From: Candidatus Hebobacterum abditum
GTDB lineage: Bacteria; Armatimonadota; Hebobacteria; Hebobacterales; Hebobacteraceae
NCBI GenBank assembly: GCA_029821875.1
Contig: JALGXW010000040.1
Span: forward strand, 1-51,770
Direction: 5' to 3'
DNA: 51,770 nt
The translations under genes were made by a program, and so were the position numbers. Shown here piece by piece: positions 1 to 7,837 of this stretch. The notes under the pieces are model-generated. The model made no database searches. It was not told the DNA's origin and saw only the letters and a list, made by a program, of their open reading frames with translations. The stretch's first letter is position 1, and every line of letters starts with the position of its first letter.

Positions 1-402
1 CGTCTGCTGGATGGCATCAAGGGCGACACGATGGAGCTGGAGGTTGTCATCGCGTCGCCAGAAGCCAAAGAGTTCGGAATCAATCTGCTGTGTGATGAGA
101 AAGGCGAGAATGGTTTCACCATCGCATCTGGAGTTGGGAGCACAACCTTGACTGTGGATTATGTCAAGCCTCCTTTCGAGCTCAAAGAAAATGAAGACCT
201 GACGCTGCGGGTCTTTATCGACAAGAGCATGATCGAGGTCTTTGCCAATGATCGCCAGGCCGCTGTGGCCTGGCACGAGTACTCCCCGGAGCACGTAAAC
301 GTTAGCCTGTTTACCCGAGACGGCGATCTGGCCATCAAACAAGTGACGGCCTGGGAAATGAAGTCTATCTACGAAGGTAGTTGTGTCCATGAGGGGAGGT
401 GA
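1..402 (+). CDS. Glycoside hydrolase family 32-type C-terminal domain (3' fragment)
   Basis: The frame is open from the first base and ends at a TGA at 400-402, so only the last 133 residues are present. The segment LRVFIDKSMIEVFANDRQ resembles the C-terminal beta-sandwich of GH32 enzymes (invertase, levanase, inulinase), where a D-x-S-x-x-E-V-F-x-N-D motif is typical. By family these enzymes cleave fructosides. The catalytic five-blade propeller lies outside the window, so the substrate cannot be judged. The gene is followed by a decayed insertion sequence. Confidence 0.75.
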   Translation, partial: RLLDGIKGDTMELEVVIASPEAKEFGINLLCDEKGENGFTIASGVGSTTLTVDYVKPPFELKENEDLTLRVFIDKSMIEVFANDRQAAVAWHEYSPEHVNVSLFTRDGDLAIKQVTAWEMKSIYEGSCVHEGR

Positions 403-474
403 CTGCCGAGATCGGCTTCAGAAGCAGGTGCTGGTCCGCGTCCGGGATTGACCCCGTAGATACTGTGTTCGTTG

Positions 475-790
475 TCAAGCGTTGCAGGCCTGGTAGTTCG
501 GATCGAATGGCTGCTGGGTTTTGAAGACCCCGAAAGCGAGATGGCGTAGTTTCCGCATGACAGCTCCGATGATGACCATTGTGGGTTTGCCCGCTCCCCG
601 CAGTCGGTCGGCGAAGGCCCACCTGCGCTCCGCCTCCCCGTGTGTGGCGGTCAGCCGCCCGTGAAGCCGGCCCGATAGTCGCGGAAGGGCGACGCTTGGA
701 TGTGCCGAACCCTCCGTGGCCGCAGGATGTTCAGGCATCACAGACAAGCGTGCGGCGCTGTCAGCGGTGTCCCATCCCTATCTGAGACCC
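475..790 (-). pseudogene. IS110-family transposase, decayed C-terminal remnant
   Basis: On the minus strand the open frame ending at 475 encodes [18 protein letters not shown] followed by a PFDPNY-type tail, typical of the C-terminus of IS110/IS1111 (DEDD) transposases. Further upstream the similarity moves to another frame that contains in-frame stops, so at least one frameshift and nonsense changes are present. The N-terminal DEDD domain is absent. Just beyond the stop, around 450-474, the minus strand reads TTGACAACGAACACAGTATC, which resembles the sequence that often follows IS110-family transposase genes. A fresh IS110-type start occurs at the other end of the window. Confidence 0.7.
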
Positions 791-813
791 ACAGATTGAC
801 CTGGTAGGTGGCA

Positions 814-1590
814 ATGGATGTTGAGAGTTGGCGGTGGGCGCTCGGAGCCGTCGCCGCGTACCTGATCGGCCTATCGAAGACGGCCATCCCCGGAGTCGCC
901 ACTCCCGTCGTGCCATTCCTGGCGGCCGTGTTTGGCAGTCGGCCGTCTGTCGGCATCATGGTGCTCATGCTGATCTGCGGTGACTGCTTTGCCATTGCCT
1001 GGTATAGGCGGCACGCTCAATGGCGCCGGCTGGTCGGACTGCTGCCCTGGGTCCTCGTAGGGATGGGCCTGGGAGCAGCTACCCTTGGAGTGATGGGCAG
1101 GCTGAGTTCGGGCACGGACTACCTTGGTCTCCTGATCGGACTGCTCGTGGTTGCCATGGTGATCCTCCATATGCTACAGCGACAGATCCCCACACACCTC
1201 ACGCCGAGGTCGTCTGCAGGCACGGCTCTCATCGGGGTCGCCGCCGGCTTCGCCACCACCACTGCGAACGCCGCCGGCCCGGTCATGGCGATCTACTTCT
1301 TGGCTCATCGGCTCACGAAGGAGCAGTTCTTGGGGACTGCGGCCTGGTACTTCTTCACCCTCAACGTGTCCAAGGTGCCGGTCTATATGGCCCTCACGGC
1401 TTTGAGCCCAGATGATCCGGTCATCACACTCCAGTCGTTGTGGCTCGTCCTTGGGGTGGCTCCGGCGCTCATCGGTGGGGCCGTCACCGGCAGGTGGATC
1501 CTCCCGCGAATCCCACAGAGAGCCTTCGACGCAGTCGTCCTGGCCCTCGCCATCGGGTCGGCACTCTATCTGATTGTCAGGAGTGTGTAG
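814..1590 (+). CDS. TSUP/TauE-SafE family membrane exporter
   Basis: A 258-residue hydrophobic protein with about eight predicted membrane segments. Two glycine/proline-rich half-repeats begin LSKTAIPG (near residue 20) and GFATTTANAAGPVMAIYFL (near residue 147), the hallmark arrangement of the TauE/SafE (TSUP) family. Members are inner-membrane carriers linked to export or uptake of sulfite, sulfoacetate or other small organic anions; the substrate cannot be predicted here. ATG 814 is preferred over GTG 808 because AGGTGG lies just upstream. It converges with the sugar-acid gene set, which may hint at an organic-anion substrate. Confidence 0.8.
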   Translation: MDVESWRWALGAVAAYLIGLSKTAIPGVATPVVPFLAAVFGSRPSVGIMVLMLICGDCFAIAWYRRHAQWRRLVGLLPWVLVGMGLGAATLGVMGRLSSGTDYLGLLIGLLVVAMVILHMLQRQIPTHLTPRSSAGTALIGVAAGFATTTANAAGPVMAIYFLAHRLTKEQFLGTAAWYFFTLNVSKVPVYMALTALSPDDPVITLQSLWLVLGVAPALIGGAVTGRWILPRIPQRAFDAVVLALAIGSALYLIVRSV

Positions 1591-1914
1591 ACCGGGCGCG
1601 CACATTGGACTGGGATGGGCCTCGCCACGTCCCCGAGCAAGAGGCTCTGCTTGGATGTCTCCATCTGGGCCATGTGTACGGCGTCGAGGCGTTCCCCAGG
1701 ACGACGAAGGGAACGAAGGCGCGCCCATGTACGTACCGAAAGAACGTGAGGCCGCTCTGAGGGCACCCCAGGGCGCGGATGACTTTCTGGACACCACGGC
1801 CGAGGCATGAGCGCGGCGGCCGCCTGCGCGCTCACACTACGATTGCCCGGCACAGCCACGGGGAGCTGTCAAGCAGCTCCTGCTCCGTAGGAGAGATGGG
1901 AGCCGAGCTTCGGG
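1591..1914. other. Intergenic region between convergent genes
   Basis: No convincing gene is seen in either strand; the overlapping short frames have no recognisable motifs or good ribosome sites. Two hairpins are present: arms 1808-1815/1827-1834 (8 bp) and 1862-1868/1874-1880 (7 bp). They probably terminate transcription from both sides. Confidence 0.5.
1862..1880 (-). terminator. Hairpin downstream of the galactonate-dehydratase-like gene
   Basis: A perfect 7-bp stem (GGAGCTG/CAGCTCC) with a 5-base loop lies about 35 bases past the stop of the leftward gene ending at 1915. There is no clear T-run, so intrinsic termination is only inferred. Confidence 0.4.
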
Positions 1915-3030
1915 CTAGAAGTCGGCCACCGAGCCATCCTCATGTAGGGATGGTGTGTGCTCCCATGAGCCGTCGTAGACCTGCTCGGCGAGCGCGTCGT
2001 CGTCGATCTCGATGCCGAGGCCAGGGCCGGTGGGCACCGCGATGTGGCCGTCGACGGCCTCAAAGGGCTGCTTGAGATAGCCATCACCGAGAGTCACGAA
2101 CTCCTGGATGAGGAAGTTCGGGATACAGGCGTCGAGCTGGAGGCAGGCGGCAAGCGAGATCGGGCCGAGCGGGCAGTGAGGAGCGATGGAGGCGTAATAG
2201 CACTCGGCCATGGCGGCGATCTTCTTCACCTCGAGGATGCCGCCCGCGTGACTGAGATCGGGCTGCAGGACGGCCGCAGCCTGCTTCTGGATGACCTCGC
2301 GAAACCCCCACCTGGTGAAGAGTCGCTCGCCTGTGGCGATGGGGATGGATGTGCTTCGCGCGACGCGCGCGAGCTCATCCACGTTGCCCGGCAGGACGGG
2401 CTCTTCGATGAACATCGGGTAGTACGGTTCGATTGCTTTCGCCAGCCTGATCGACATGGCAGGACTGGCCACGCCGTGGAAGTCGACTGCAATGTCGACC
2501 TCCGGGCCGACGGTCGCGCGCAGCGCGGCGAAGCGCCGCTCGAACTCCTGCACCTTCGCCAGGGAGTCTATCTGTCGCAGCGGCCCCCGCAGACCGGCCT
2601 TGATGGCGGTGAAGCCCTGCTCGACGATGCTCCTCGCGTCAGGCACCCGCTCATCGATGACCTGGAGTCGGCAGTGTTTGTAGAGGCGCACCTTCTTGCG
2701 AGTGGGGCCGCCGAGCAGGCGATATACTGGCTGGCCAAGCCACTTGCCGACGATGTCCCACATAGCCTGCTCGATCCCAGACAGGGCACTGGCAAGGATT
2801 GGGCCTCCGCGATAGAACTGCCATCGATGGACGGCCTGCCAATTGTGCTCGACATCGCGGGGGTCCATCCCGATGATAAAGCGGCCGATCTCCTGCACAG
2901 CGCTGGCAACTGTCTGGGAGCGGCCCTCGAGGATCGGCTCGCCGAGCCCGACGATTCCCTCGTCGGTGTGCATCTTGAGGAAGAGCCACCGCGGCTTGAC
3001 GAACATAGTCTCGAGCTTCGTGATCTTCAC
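1915..3030 (-). CDS. Mandelate racemase/muconate lactonizing enzyme family, D-galactonate dehydratase-like
   Basis: A 371-residue enolase-superfamily enzyme with the usual capping domain and TIM barrel. Metal ligands are visible as D183 (AVDFHG), E209 (FIEEP) and E235 (ATGERLF). Candidate acid/base histidines are H185 in DFHG and H285 in IAPHCPLGP, and QPDLSHAGG lies between them. The same spacing and numbering occur in E. coli DgoD, so dehydration of galactonate or a related aldonate to a 2-keto-3-deoxy acid is likely, though other acid-sugar specificities are possible. Start is GTG 3030 with GGGAG about 10 bases upstream. It is last in a leftward series after an MBL hydrolase (35-base gap), an SDR and an M20 hydrolase. 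Confidence 0.85.
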   Translation of the reverse strand: MKITKLETMFVKPRWLFLKMHTDEGIVGLGEPILEGRSQTVASAVQEIGRFIIGMDPRDVEHNWQAVHRWQFYRGGPILASALSGIEQAMWDIVGKWLGQPVYRLLGGPTRKKVRLYKHCRLQVIDERVPDARSIVEQGFTAIKAGLRGPLRQIDSLAKVQEFERRFAALRATVGPEVDIAVDFHGVASPAMSIRLAKAIEPYYPMFIEEPVLPGNVDELARVARSTSIPIATGERLFTRWGFREVIQKQAAAVLQPDLSHAGGILEVKKIAAMAECYYASIAPHCPLGPISLAACLQLDACIPNFLIQEFVTLGDGYLKQPFEAVDGHIAVPTGPGLGIEIDDDALAEQVYDGSWEHTPSLHEDGSVADF

Positions 3031-3065
3031 AGCCGGTTCTCCCGAAGGGCATGCGATGCGGTTCG

Positions 3066-3875
3066 CTAGGTGTCCGCCGGCACGATCTCGCCCGGGCCGC
3101 TGAGTGAAAACAGATAGCAGCCGCAGTAGGGTATGACGACCGGCCTCGTCGTGCTGCTTGACGGAAACTCGTCGACGAATGGAGCCGGATCGAAAGTGCG
3201 TTTGGCGAAACAGTGGTAGTGCGAGGGCACGGCGACCCGCGCGCGGATGGCGCTGGCCAGCTGGGCCGCCTCCGCGAAGTCGGGGAACTCCTCTTCGGTC
3301 GGCGAAGTCGTTATCAGGGCAACATGCGGCGCGGCCTCCTGCAGCGGCTGCATGAGGCTCGGCTCATCGGTCACGCCGCGCATGATGTCCCCGGTGTTGT
3401 AGACCGTCAGCCCCTCAGACTCGATGACATAGCCATAGTGGGCGACGTCGCTCACCGAAGACGTCTTCGACAAGACCACGCCGACTGAGGCCCGGCCGAC
3501 GCGAAACGTCTGCGCGTTCTCCAGCGCGCTTGCTCTGTCTCCAGGGACTCCGGCCGCGACCATCCTCGCTACACTCTCTGGTGGGCCGAAGAAGCGGCTG
3601 TTTGGGGATGAGCCGGCGAGTTCCCGGAGGAACGGGGGATCCGTGTGGTCGCTGTGATCGTGCGTGCACAACACCGCCTCCGGCTCGAGTTCGTCGGCGC
3701 GCAGAGGCGCCTCTTCGAGGAGGTACTTCTCCCGGGGGCCGGGGCGCGAGAAGAACGGGTCTATCATGACACAGCAGTCGCTGCACTTGACGACATACGA
3801 GTTCTGTCCGAGCCACCAGATGGCGACGCTGCCCGACGCCACAGACTGACGTCGGATTCTCTCAGCGACGCTCAT
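3066..3875 (-). CDS. MBL-fold metallo-hydrolase, UlaG-like
   Basis: A 269-residue metallo-beta-lactamase-fold protein. It begins with WWLGQNSYVVK and a D-P-F-F strand, has the metal motif THDHSDH at residues 71-77, an N-T-G-D aspartate and a C-terminal P-S-H-Y-H histidine pair. The layout resembles UlaG-type L-ascorbate-6-phosphate lactonases and UlaG-like phosphodiesterases. In this setting, hydrolysis of a lactone or phosphorylated sugar acid is plausible but inferred. ATG 3875 is chosen over the longer frame to 3911 because GGGAGG sits 7 bases upstream. It lies 52 bases after the SDR gene and was probably co-transcribed with it. Confidence 0.8.
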   Translation of the reverse strand: MSVAERIRRQSVASGSVAIWWLGQNSYVVKCSDCCVMIDPFFSRPGPREKYLLEEAPLRADELEPEAVLCTHDHSDHTDPPFLRELAGSSPNSRFFGPPESVARMVAAGVPGDRASALENAQTFRVGRASVGVVLSKTSSVSDVAHYGYVIESEGLTVYNTGDIMRGVTDEPSLMQPLQEAAPHVALITTSPTEEEFPDFAEAAQLASAIRARVAVPSHYHCFAKRTFDPAPFVDEFPSSSTTRPVVIPYCGCYLFSLSGPGEIVPADT

Positions 3876-3927
3876 GTGCGCCCTCCCAACCGGGGAATCG
3901 CAGGCCGGCACGCGGCTCTGACATGGC

Positions 3928-4728
3928 TCACAGGTGGACGCCCGGCGGCACGAGTTGGACGCTGGTGCCGCCGTCAGCGTGGATGACCTGCCCCGTTATG
4001 TAGCTCGACTGGTGGGAGAGAAGGAAGGCGACAATGGCTGCCATCTCCGCGGGGGTGCCGGCCCGACCGACAGGAATCAGCTCGTTAGGCAGTGAGTCCT
4101 CGGAGATCTCGCGGCGCGAGGCGATACGGCCAGGCGCCAGTGTGTTCACTCGTATGCCAGCATCCGCGAAGGCCGTCGCCAGTTGGCGGCCCATGGCCTC
4201 CAGCGCTCCCTTGGCCGCGACGTAGGCCAGACCGTTTCGGTTTGGCCGCTGTGCGAGGACCGATGATACGAAGACGATGCCGCCGTGTCCGCGTTCGGCC
4301 ATTCCCGGGATAAGTCGTTGGCACAGGAGGAAGGCGGCACGAGGGGCGGTCGCGAAGGTCTGGTCCCAGCGTTCGAGGGTCATCTCTTCGAAGGCCGGGA
4401 AATGCATTGCCATCGCGTTGTGGATCAAGGCATCGACCCGCCCGAACTCCCCCAAGGTGCGCTCGCAAAGGTCGTCAATCGCCGCCGCGTCACTCACGTC
4501 GCAGGGCACGGCCAGCACCTTTCCCCCCGCCTGCTGGATGAGATCGGCTGTCTCGGCAAGCCGCTCAGCTCGACGCCCGCAGATGGCGATGTGCATCCCC
4601 TCTGACGCGAGGCGCCGGGCGATGCCGCGGCCAATGCCCGTGCCGCCACCCGTGACAAGGGCAACTCGCCCGCGGACGTCGGCGAAACAGGGCGTCTTCT
4701 CGATGAGATGGCTCAACTCGAGCGGCAT
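3928..4728 (-). CDS. Short-chain dehydrogenase/reductase
   Basis: A 266-residue classical SDR. TGGGTGIG (residues 26-33) is the Rossmann nucleotide motif, S155/S156 and Y169-x-x-x-K173 form the catalytic core, and a C-terminal ITGQVIHADGG motif is present. The catalytic-tetrad Asn usually found in the helix after W121 appears to be Ala (A128), an oddity also seen in some dienoyl-CoA reductase-like SDRs. Start ATG 4728 is chosen because AGGAG is 9 bases upstream; upstream ATGs at 4737 and 4815 lack properly spaced sites. It probably oxidises or reduces a hydroxy/keto intermediate in the adjoining acid-sugar pathway. Confidence 0.85.
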   Translation of the reverse strand: MPLELSHLIEKTPCFADVRGRVALVTGGGTGIGRGIARRLASEGMHIAICGRRAERLAETADLIQQAGGKVLAVPCDVSDAAAIDDLCERTLGEFGRVDALIHNAMAMHFPAFEEMTLERWDQTFATAPRAAFLLCQRLIPGMAERGHGGIVFVSSVLAQRPNRNGLAYVAAKGALEAMGRQLATAFADAGIRVNTLAPGRIASRREISEDSLPNELIPVGRAGTPAEMAAIVAFLLSHQSSYITGQVIHADGGTSVQLVPPGVHL

Positions 4729-4959
4729 CCGGTTCATCTCCTGCGCGATCGAGCACGGCGAAGACTCGTCTTCGTGCTCCGGCAGCGATCCCCTGCGCCG
4801 CTGGTTCGCCGCCATTCTCCCGCGACTGCAGGCGCGACGGGCGCGCACGTGGTCTGCTCTGGTGGGTTGGGTCCTCGTATCCGGGAAGCCGGCCTGAGGG
4901 CAATCTAGGGCCGCCCCCTTCGTGCTTTTCCTGTACGGTCTGAAGGCAGAGTGGGGTGC

Positions 4960-6111
4960 CTACGTGCACGCACCTCTCATCAAGCGCTCGTAGACTGCCA
5001 CAGATTGCTGCAGGCTGTTGAGATCGAGTTCTTCGGTGGCCGTGTGGGCCTCACCGATGTCCCCCGGCCCCAAGACGATGGCGGGAATGCCCGCGGCCGC
5101 GATCTGGCCGGCATTGGTGGCGGCCGGCATGCCGCCCACGGCCGATTGTCCTGTTACTGCCGCCACGGCGGCCAAGGCCGCTTTCGGCAGCGGGTGATCG
5201 GCATCCAGACCTAGCCCAGGCACCGAGAGGTGCGGATCGGCGATCTCAAGACCGACGTCCTCTTGCAGGGCGCCATCCACGTAGGCCCGGAGGTCAGCTA
5301 TCGCCTTGAGCCCGTCCTCGTCCGGCAGCCGCCGCCGGTCCACTTCCACCTCACAGCGGTCTGGCACGACATTCGCATACTCGCCTCCTCGGATCACAGT
5401 GACACTGAGGGTAGCCTCCCCTATCAGGGGGAAGCTCCGGCCGCCGAGGCGCTCCTTTGCGTATGCCTCCAACACTGTCACCACTCGGCTCATGCGATAG
5501 ATCGCGTTGATGCCATCGTGTGCGCGCGAGCTGTGGACTGCCTTCCCTGTCGTCGTCATCCGGAACCGTACGAAGCCCTTGTGGGCGATGATGGTCCTGA
5601 GGCCTGTGGGCTCTCCCACCACAGCGGCGCGCGCCCGCAGCCCGGAATCGAGCAGTCCAAGGACGCCCGACATGCGGTACTCTTCGTCTGCAGTGGCCGT
5701 GAAGATAACCGTCCGCGGCGGCCTGGCCTGCGACTTCGCGCGCTGCATAAGAGCTGCCATCATGGCTGCGACACAACCCTTGTTGTCCGCCGCCCCCCGT
5801 CCGTATAGCCTGTCGCCCTCAACTCTTCCCGCGAATGGCTCGAACGCCATGCCCTGCGCCGAGACCGTGTCAATGTGTGCGTCGAACCAGATGGCCTCCT
5901 CGCTCTCCCCTGCTACGCATGCGACGACGCTCGGCCGACCTGGCACAGTCTCGCGGAGTTCGCACTCGATGTGCGCCTCCCTTAGGCGAGACGCGATGAA
6001 CTCCGCAATCCGTTTCTCCCCGCGCTGGCCGTCCACGGGCCCGTCGAGGGGATTGACGCTTGGGATCGCTACCAGGTCCGACGCGAGCTTGAGCAGCTGT
6101 TTCCCGTCCAT
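4960..6111 (-). CDS. M20-family zinc hydrolase (ArgE/DapE type)
   Basis: A 383-residue di-zinc amidohydrolase. Visible ligands and catalytic residues are H79 and D81 (DAHIDTV), bridging D109 (AADNKG), E143/E144 (ADEEY), E167 (VVGEPT) and a C-terminal H356 (GEAHTATEE). A dimerisation domain is inserted after the first catalytic part. Relatives remove acyl or dipeptide groups (acetylornithine deacetylase, succinyl-diaminopimelate desuccinylase, CPG2-type carboxypeptidase); the exact substrate is not evident. ATG 6111 is preferred to GTG 6117 for its spacing to AAGAAGG. It is first of the leftward set but sits 231 bases from the SDR, so co-transcription is uncertain. Confidence 0.85.
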   Translation of the reverse strand: MDGKQLLKLASDLVAIPSVNPLDGPVDGQRGEKRIAEFIASRLREAHIECELRETVPGRPSVVACVAGESEEAIWFDAHIDTVSAQGMAFEPFAGRVEGDRLYGRGAADNKGCVAAMMAALMQRAKSQARPPRTVIFTATADEEYRMSGVLGLLDSGLRARAAVVGEPTGLRTIIAHKGFVRFRMTTTGKAVHSSRAHDGINAIYRMSRVVTVLEAYAKERLGGRSFPLIGEATLSVTVIRGGEYANVVPDRCEVEVDRRRLPDEDGLKAIADLRAYVDGALQEDVGLEIADPHLSVPGLGLDADHPLPKAALAAVAAVTGQSAVGGMPAATNAGQIAAAGIPAIVLGPGDIGEAHTATEELDLNSLQQSVAVYERLMRGACT

Positions 6112-6361
6112 CGTCACGCCCTTCTTGCGGATCCAGGATCACGCGCGTTTCGCCAGCCGGTCGTCACGCCCTGCGCTGCCCAGGAATCCTGCCCGGATGG
6201 CCCCCCTGCCTGGGCGAGGCGCTTCGCCCATATGGGATCAGCCAGACACCGTGGTGGCCTGTTGGGAAGATCGCCGCAATATGGAACAAGCCGGGCAGTT
6301 CGGGACTGGGACCACAGCCGAGCCTACGGCGAAGCCGGCTTCACTCGGGAGATGGCAGACC

Positions 6362-6808
6362 ATGACAGAGGCGACTACACTGCACAAGGGGACAACCGCG
6401 GAGCGAGTCCCCATTGTCTTGATCGTCGATGACGAGCCAAGCGCGCGCAAGCTGCTGAGAGCTGTACTGGAGCAGCTGGACTTCCCGTGCCGGATCGAAG
6501 AGGCAGAAGACGGCGACTCGGCCATGGAGGTCGTGCGGCGCACGCGCCCCGACCTGGTGCTGCTGGACATCGTGCTGCGCGACTCGCGTGCCTCCGGTGT
6601 CATTCTGTGCCGCGTGTTGTGCGGCGACCCTCGGACTCAGGTCGTCATAGTGAGTGGACACGCAAGCGAGTCGGTCCTTCAGGCATGTCTGGCCATGGGC
6701 GCGGTCGAGTGCGTGCGCAAGCCGTTCTGCCCCGAACAGATGCGATCGAAGCTCGCACGATGGCTTGCGGTCCCTGCTCTCCCCACAAATGCTACCCGGG
6801 CAGTCTGA
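6362..6808 (+). CDS. Stand-alone response regulator receiver domain
   Basis: A 148-residue protein that is almost entirely a CheY-like receiver domain. The acidic pair is D23/D24 (VDDE), the phospho-acceptor D69 (LLDIVL), the switch residue S98 (VSGH) and the conserved K120 (RKPF). No output domain follows, so it should act by protein-protein contact or as a phosphate sink. A much longer frame is open upstream from 5507, but it is antisense to the M20 gene. ATG 6362, with a GGGAGA-like site upstream, gives the normal start. No histidine kinase is adjacent. Confidence 0.85.
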   Translation: MTEATTLHKGTTAERVPIVLIVDDEPSARKLLRAVLEQLDFPCRIEEAEDGDSAMEVVRRTRPDLVLLDIVLRDSRASGVILCRVLCGDPRTQVVIVSGHASESVLQACLAMGAVECVRKPFCPEQMRSKLARWLAVPALPTNATRAV

Positions 6809-6914
6809 CGACTCGTCCTGCGGGGACACAGGCAAGGGGTCCGATCGCGGAACGCCGAAGAGCACAAGCGCTTCGGGCTCTGTGAACACAACGCTTGGAG
6901 GTAAGTGGTAAGGG

Positions 6915-7724
6915 ATGAGCACCCCTAGAGACAGACTCTGGCTGTTCGGCATGCCTGTCATGGAGCGACACCGGGAGAAGCAGGAGAGCCGTTCCCCCAG
7001 GGGGCACCTGATGACGACGCTGGAAGCGGCGACATACTTGGGGATCCCCAACGGGCTCTACGTGACGCAGCATAACTTCCCGGAGCCTCCCTTCGACAGC
7101 TACGCGCGGGCGCTGGTATCGATGCAGCGCGTGGTGTGGTCCATCCTGGGCGACAGCCGGTCGGACCGCAACGACATCGACGAGGTCATCCGCCTCGCGG
7201 AGCACTTCCCGAACATCACCGGCGGCATCATGGATGACTTCTTCAAACACCCGAGAAGGGAAGGGCCGGTGGGGCGGTTTTCGCTGGCGCAAGTGGACGA
7301 GTTCCGAGAGCGGCTGCATGCCGCGGCCCGGCCGCTGGAACTGTGGGTCGTGATCTACGCACACCAGCTCGGCATGGAGACCGGCGAGCACCTGGCTCGA
7401 TGCGATGTCGTGACCTTCTGGAACTGGTGGGGGCGGGAGCTGGACGACCTCGAAGAGAACTTCGCCCGTCTCGAGGGTCGAGCCGGTGATCGCCGGAAGC
7501 TGCTCGGCTGCTACTTCAGCGATCCGGGGAATGCGGAGGAGGGAGGCGACGGCATCCTGCCCCTCGAGCTGATGCAGAGACAGTGCCAGACCGGCTTGAG
7601 GTGGATGAACGAGGGGCGGCTCGACGGAATCACCTTCCTGGGGAATCCGGCATGCGGCCTTGGGCTTGAGACGGTGGAGTGGACGCGTCAGTGGATTGCT
7701 CACATCGCCGATGAGGAGTTGTGA
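6915..7724 (+). CDS. Conserved hypothetical protein, possibly TIM-barrel-like
   Basis: A 269-residue soluble protein without a signal peptide or membrane segment. I do not recognise a named family. Alternating strand/helix segments with acidic strand ends (GGIMDDFF near residue 112, ELWVVIYAHQ, DVVTFWNWWG, GITFLGNP) suggest an alpha/beta barrel such as those of glycoside-hydrolase-like families. No catalytic assignment can be made. The gene has GGAGGT at 6897-6902 and an AAGGG next to ATG 6915. It converges with carB. Confidence 0.7.
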   Translation: MSTPRDRLWLFGMPVMERHREKQESRSPRGHLMTTLEAATYLGIPNGLYVTQHNFPEPPFDSYARALVSMQRVVWSILGDSRSDRNDIDEVIRLAEHFPNITGGIMDDFFKHPRREGPVGRFSLAQVDEFRERLHAAARPLELWVVIYAHQLGMETGEHLARCDVVTFWNWWGRELDDLEENFARLEGRAGDRRKLLGCYFSDPGNAEEGGDGILPLELMQRQCQTGLRWMNEGRLDGITFLGNPACGLGLETVEWTRQWIAHIADEEL

Positions 7725-7837
7725 TCCTCGCTCTGGCTGGTCGACCCTCGTACGCTACGCGCCGTCTGAGCCGTCAGAGCCGGCCTCATGGACGCCCGAC
7801 AAGAACACAAAGAGACGCGTCTATCAGGACAGCGGCC

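Noticed and set aside
5507-6361. Long plus-strand frame upstream of the receiver domain
   Set aside because: It is antisense to the well-supported M20 hydrolase; the receiver protein has its own ATG and ribosome site at 6362.
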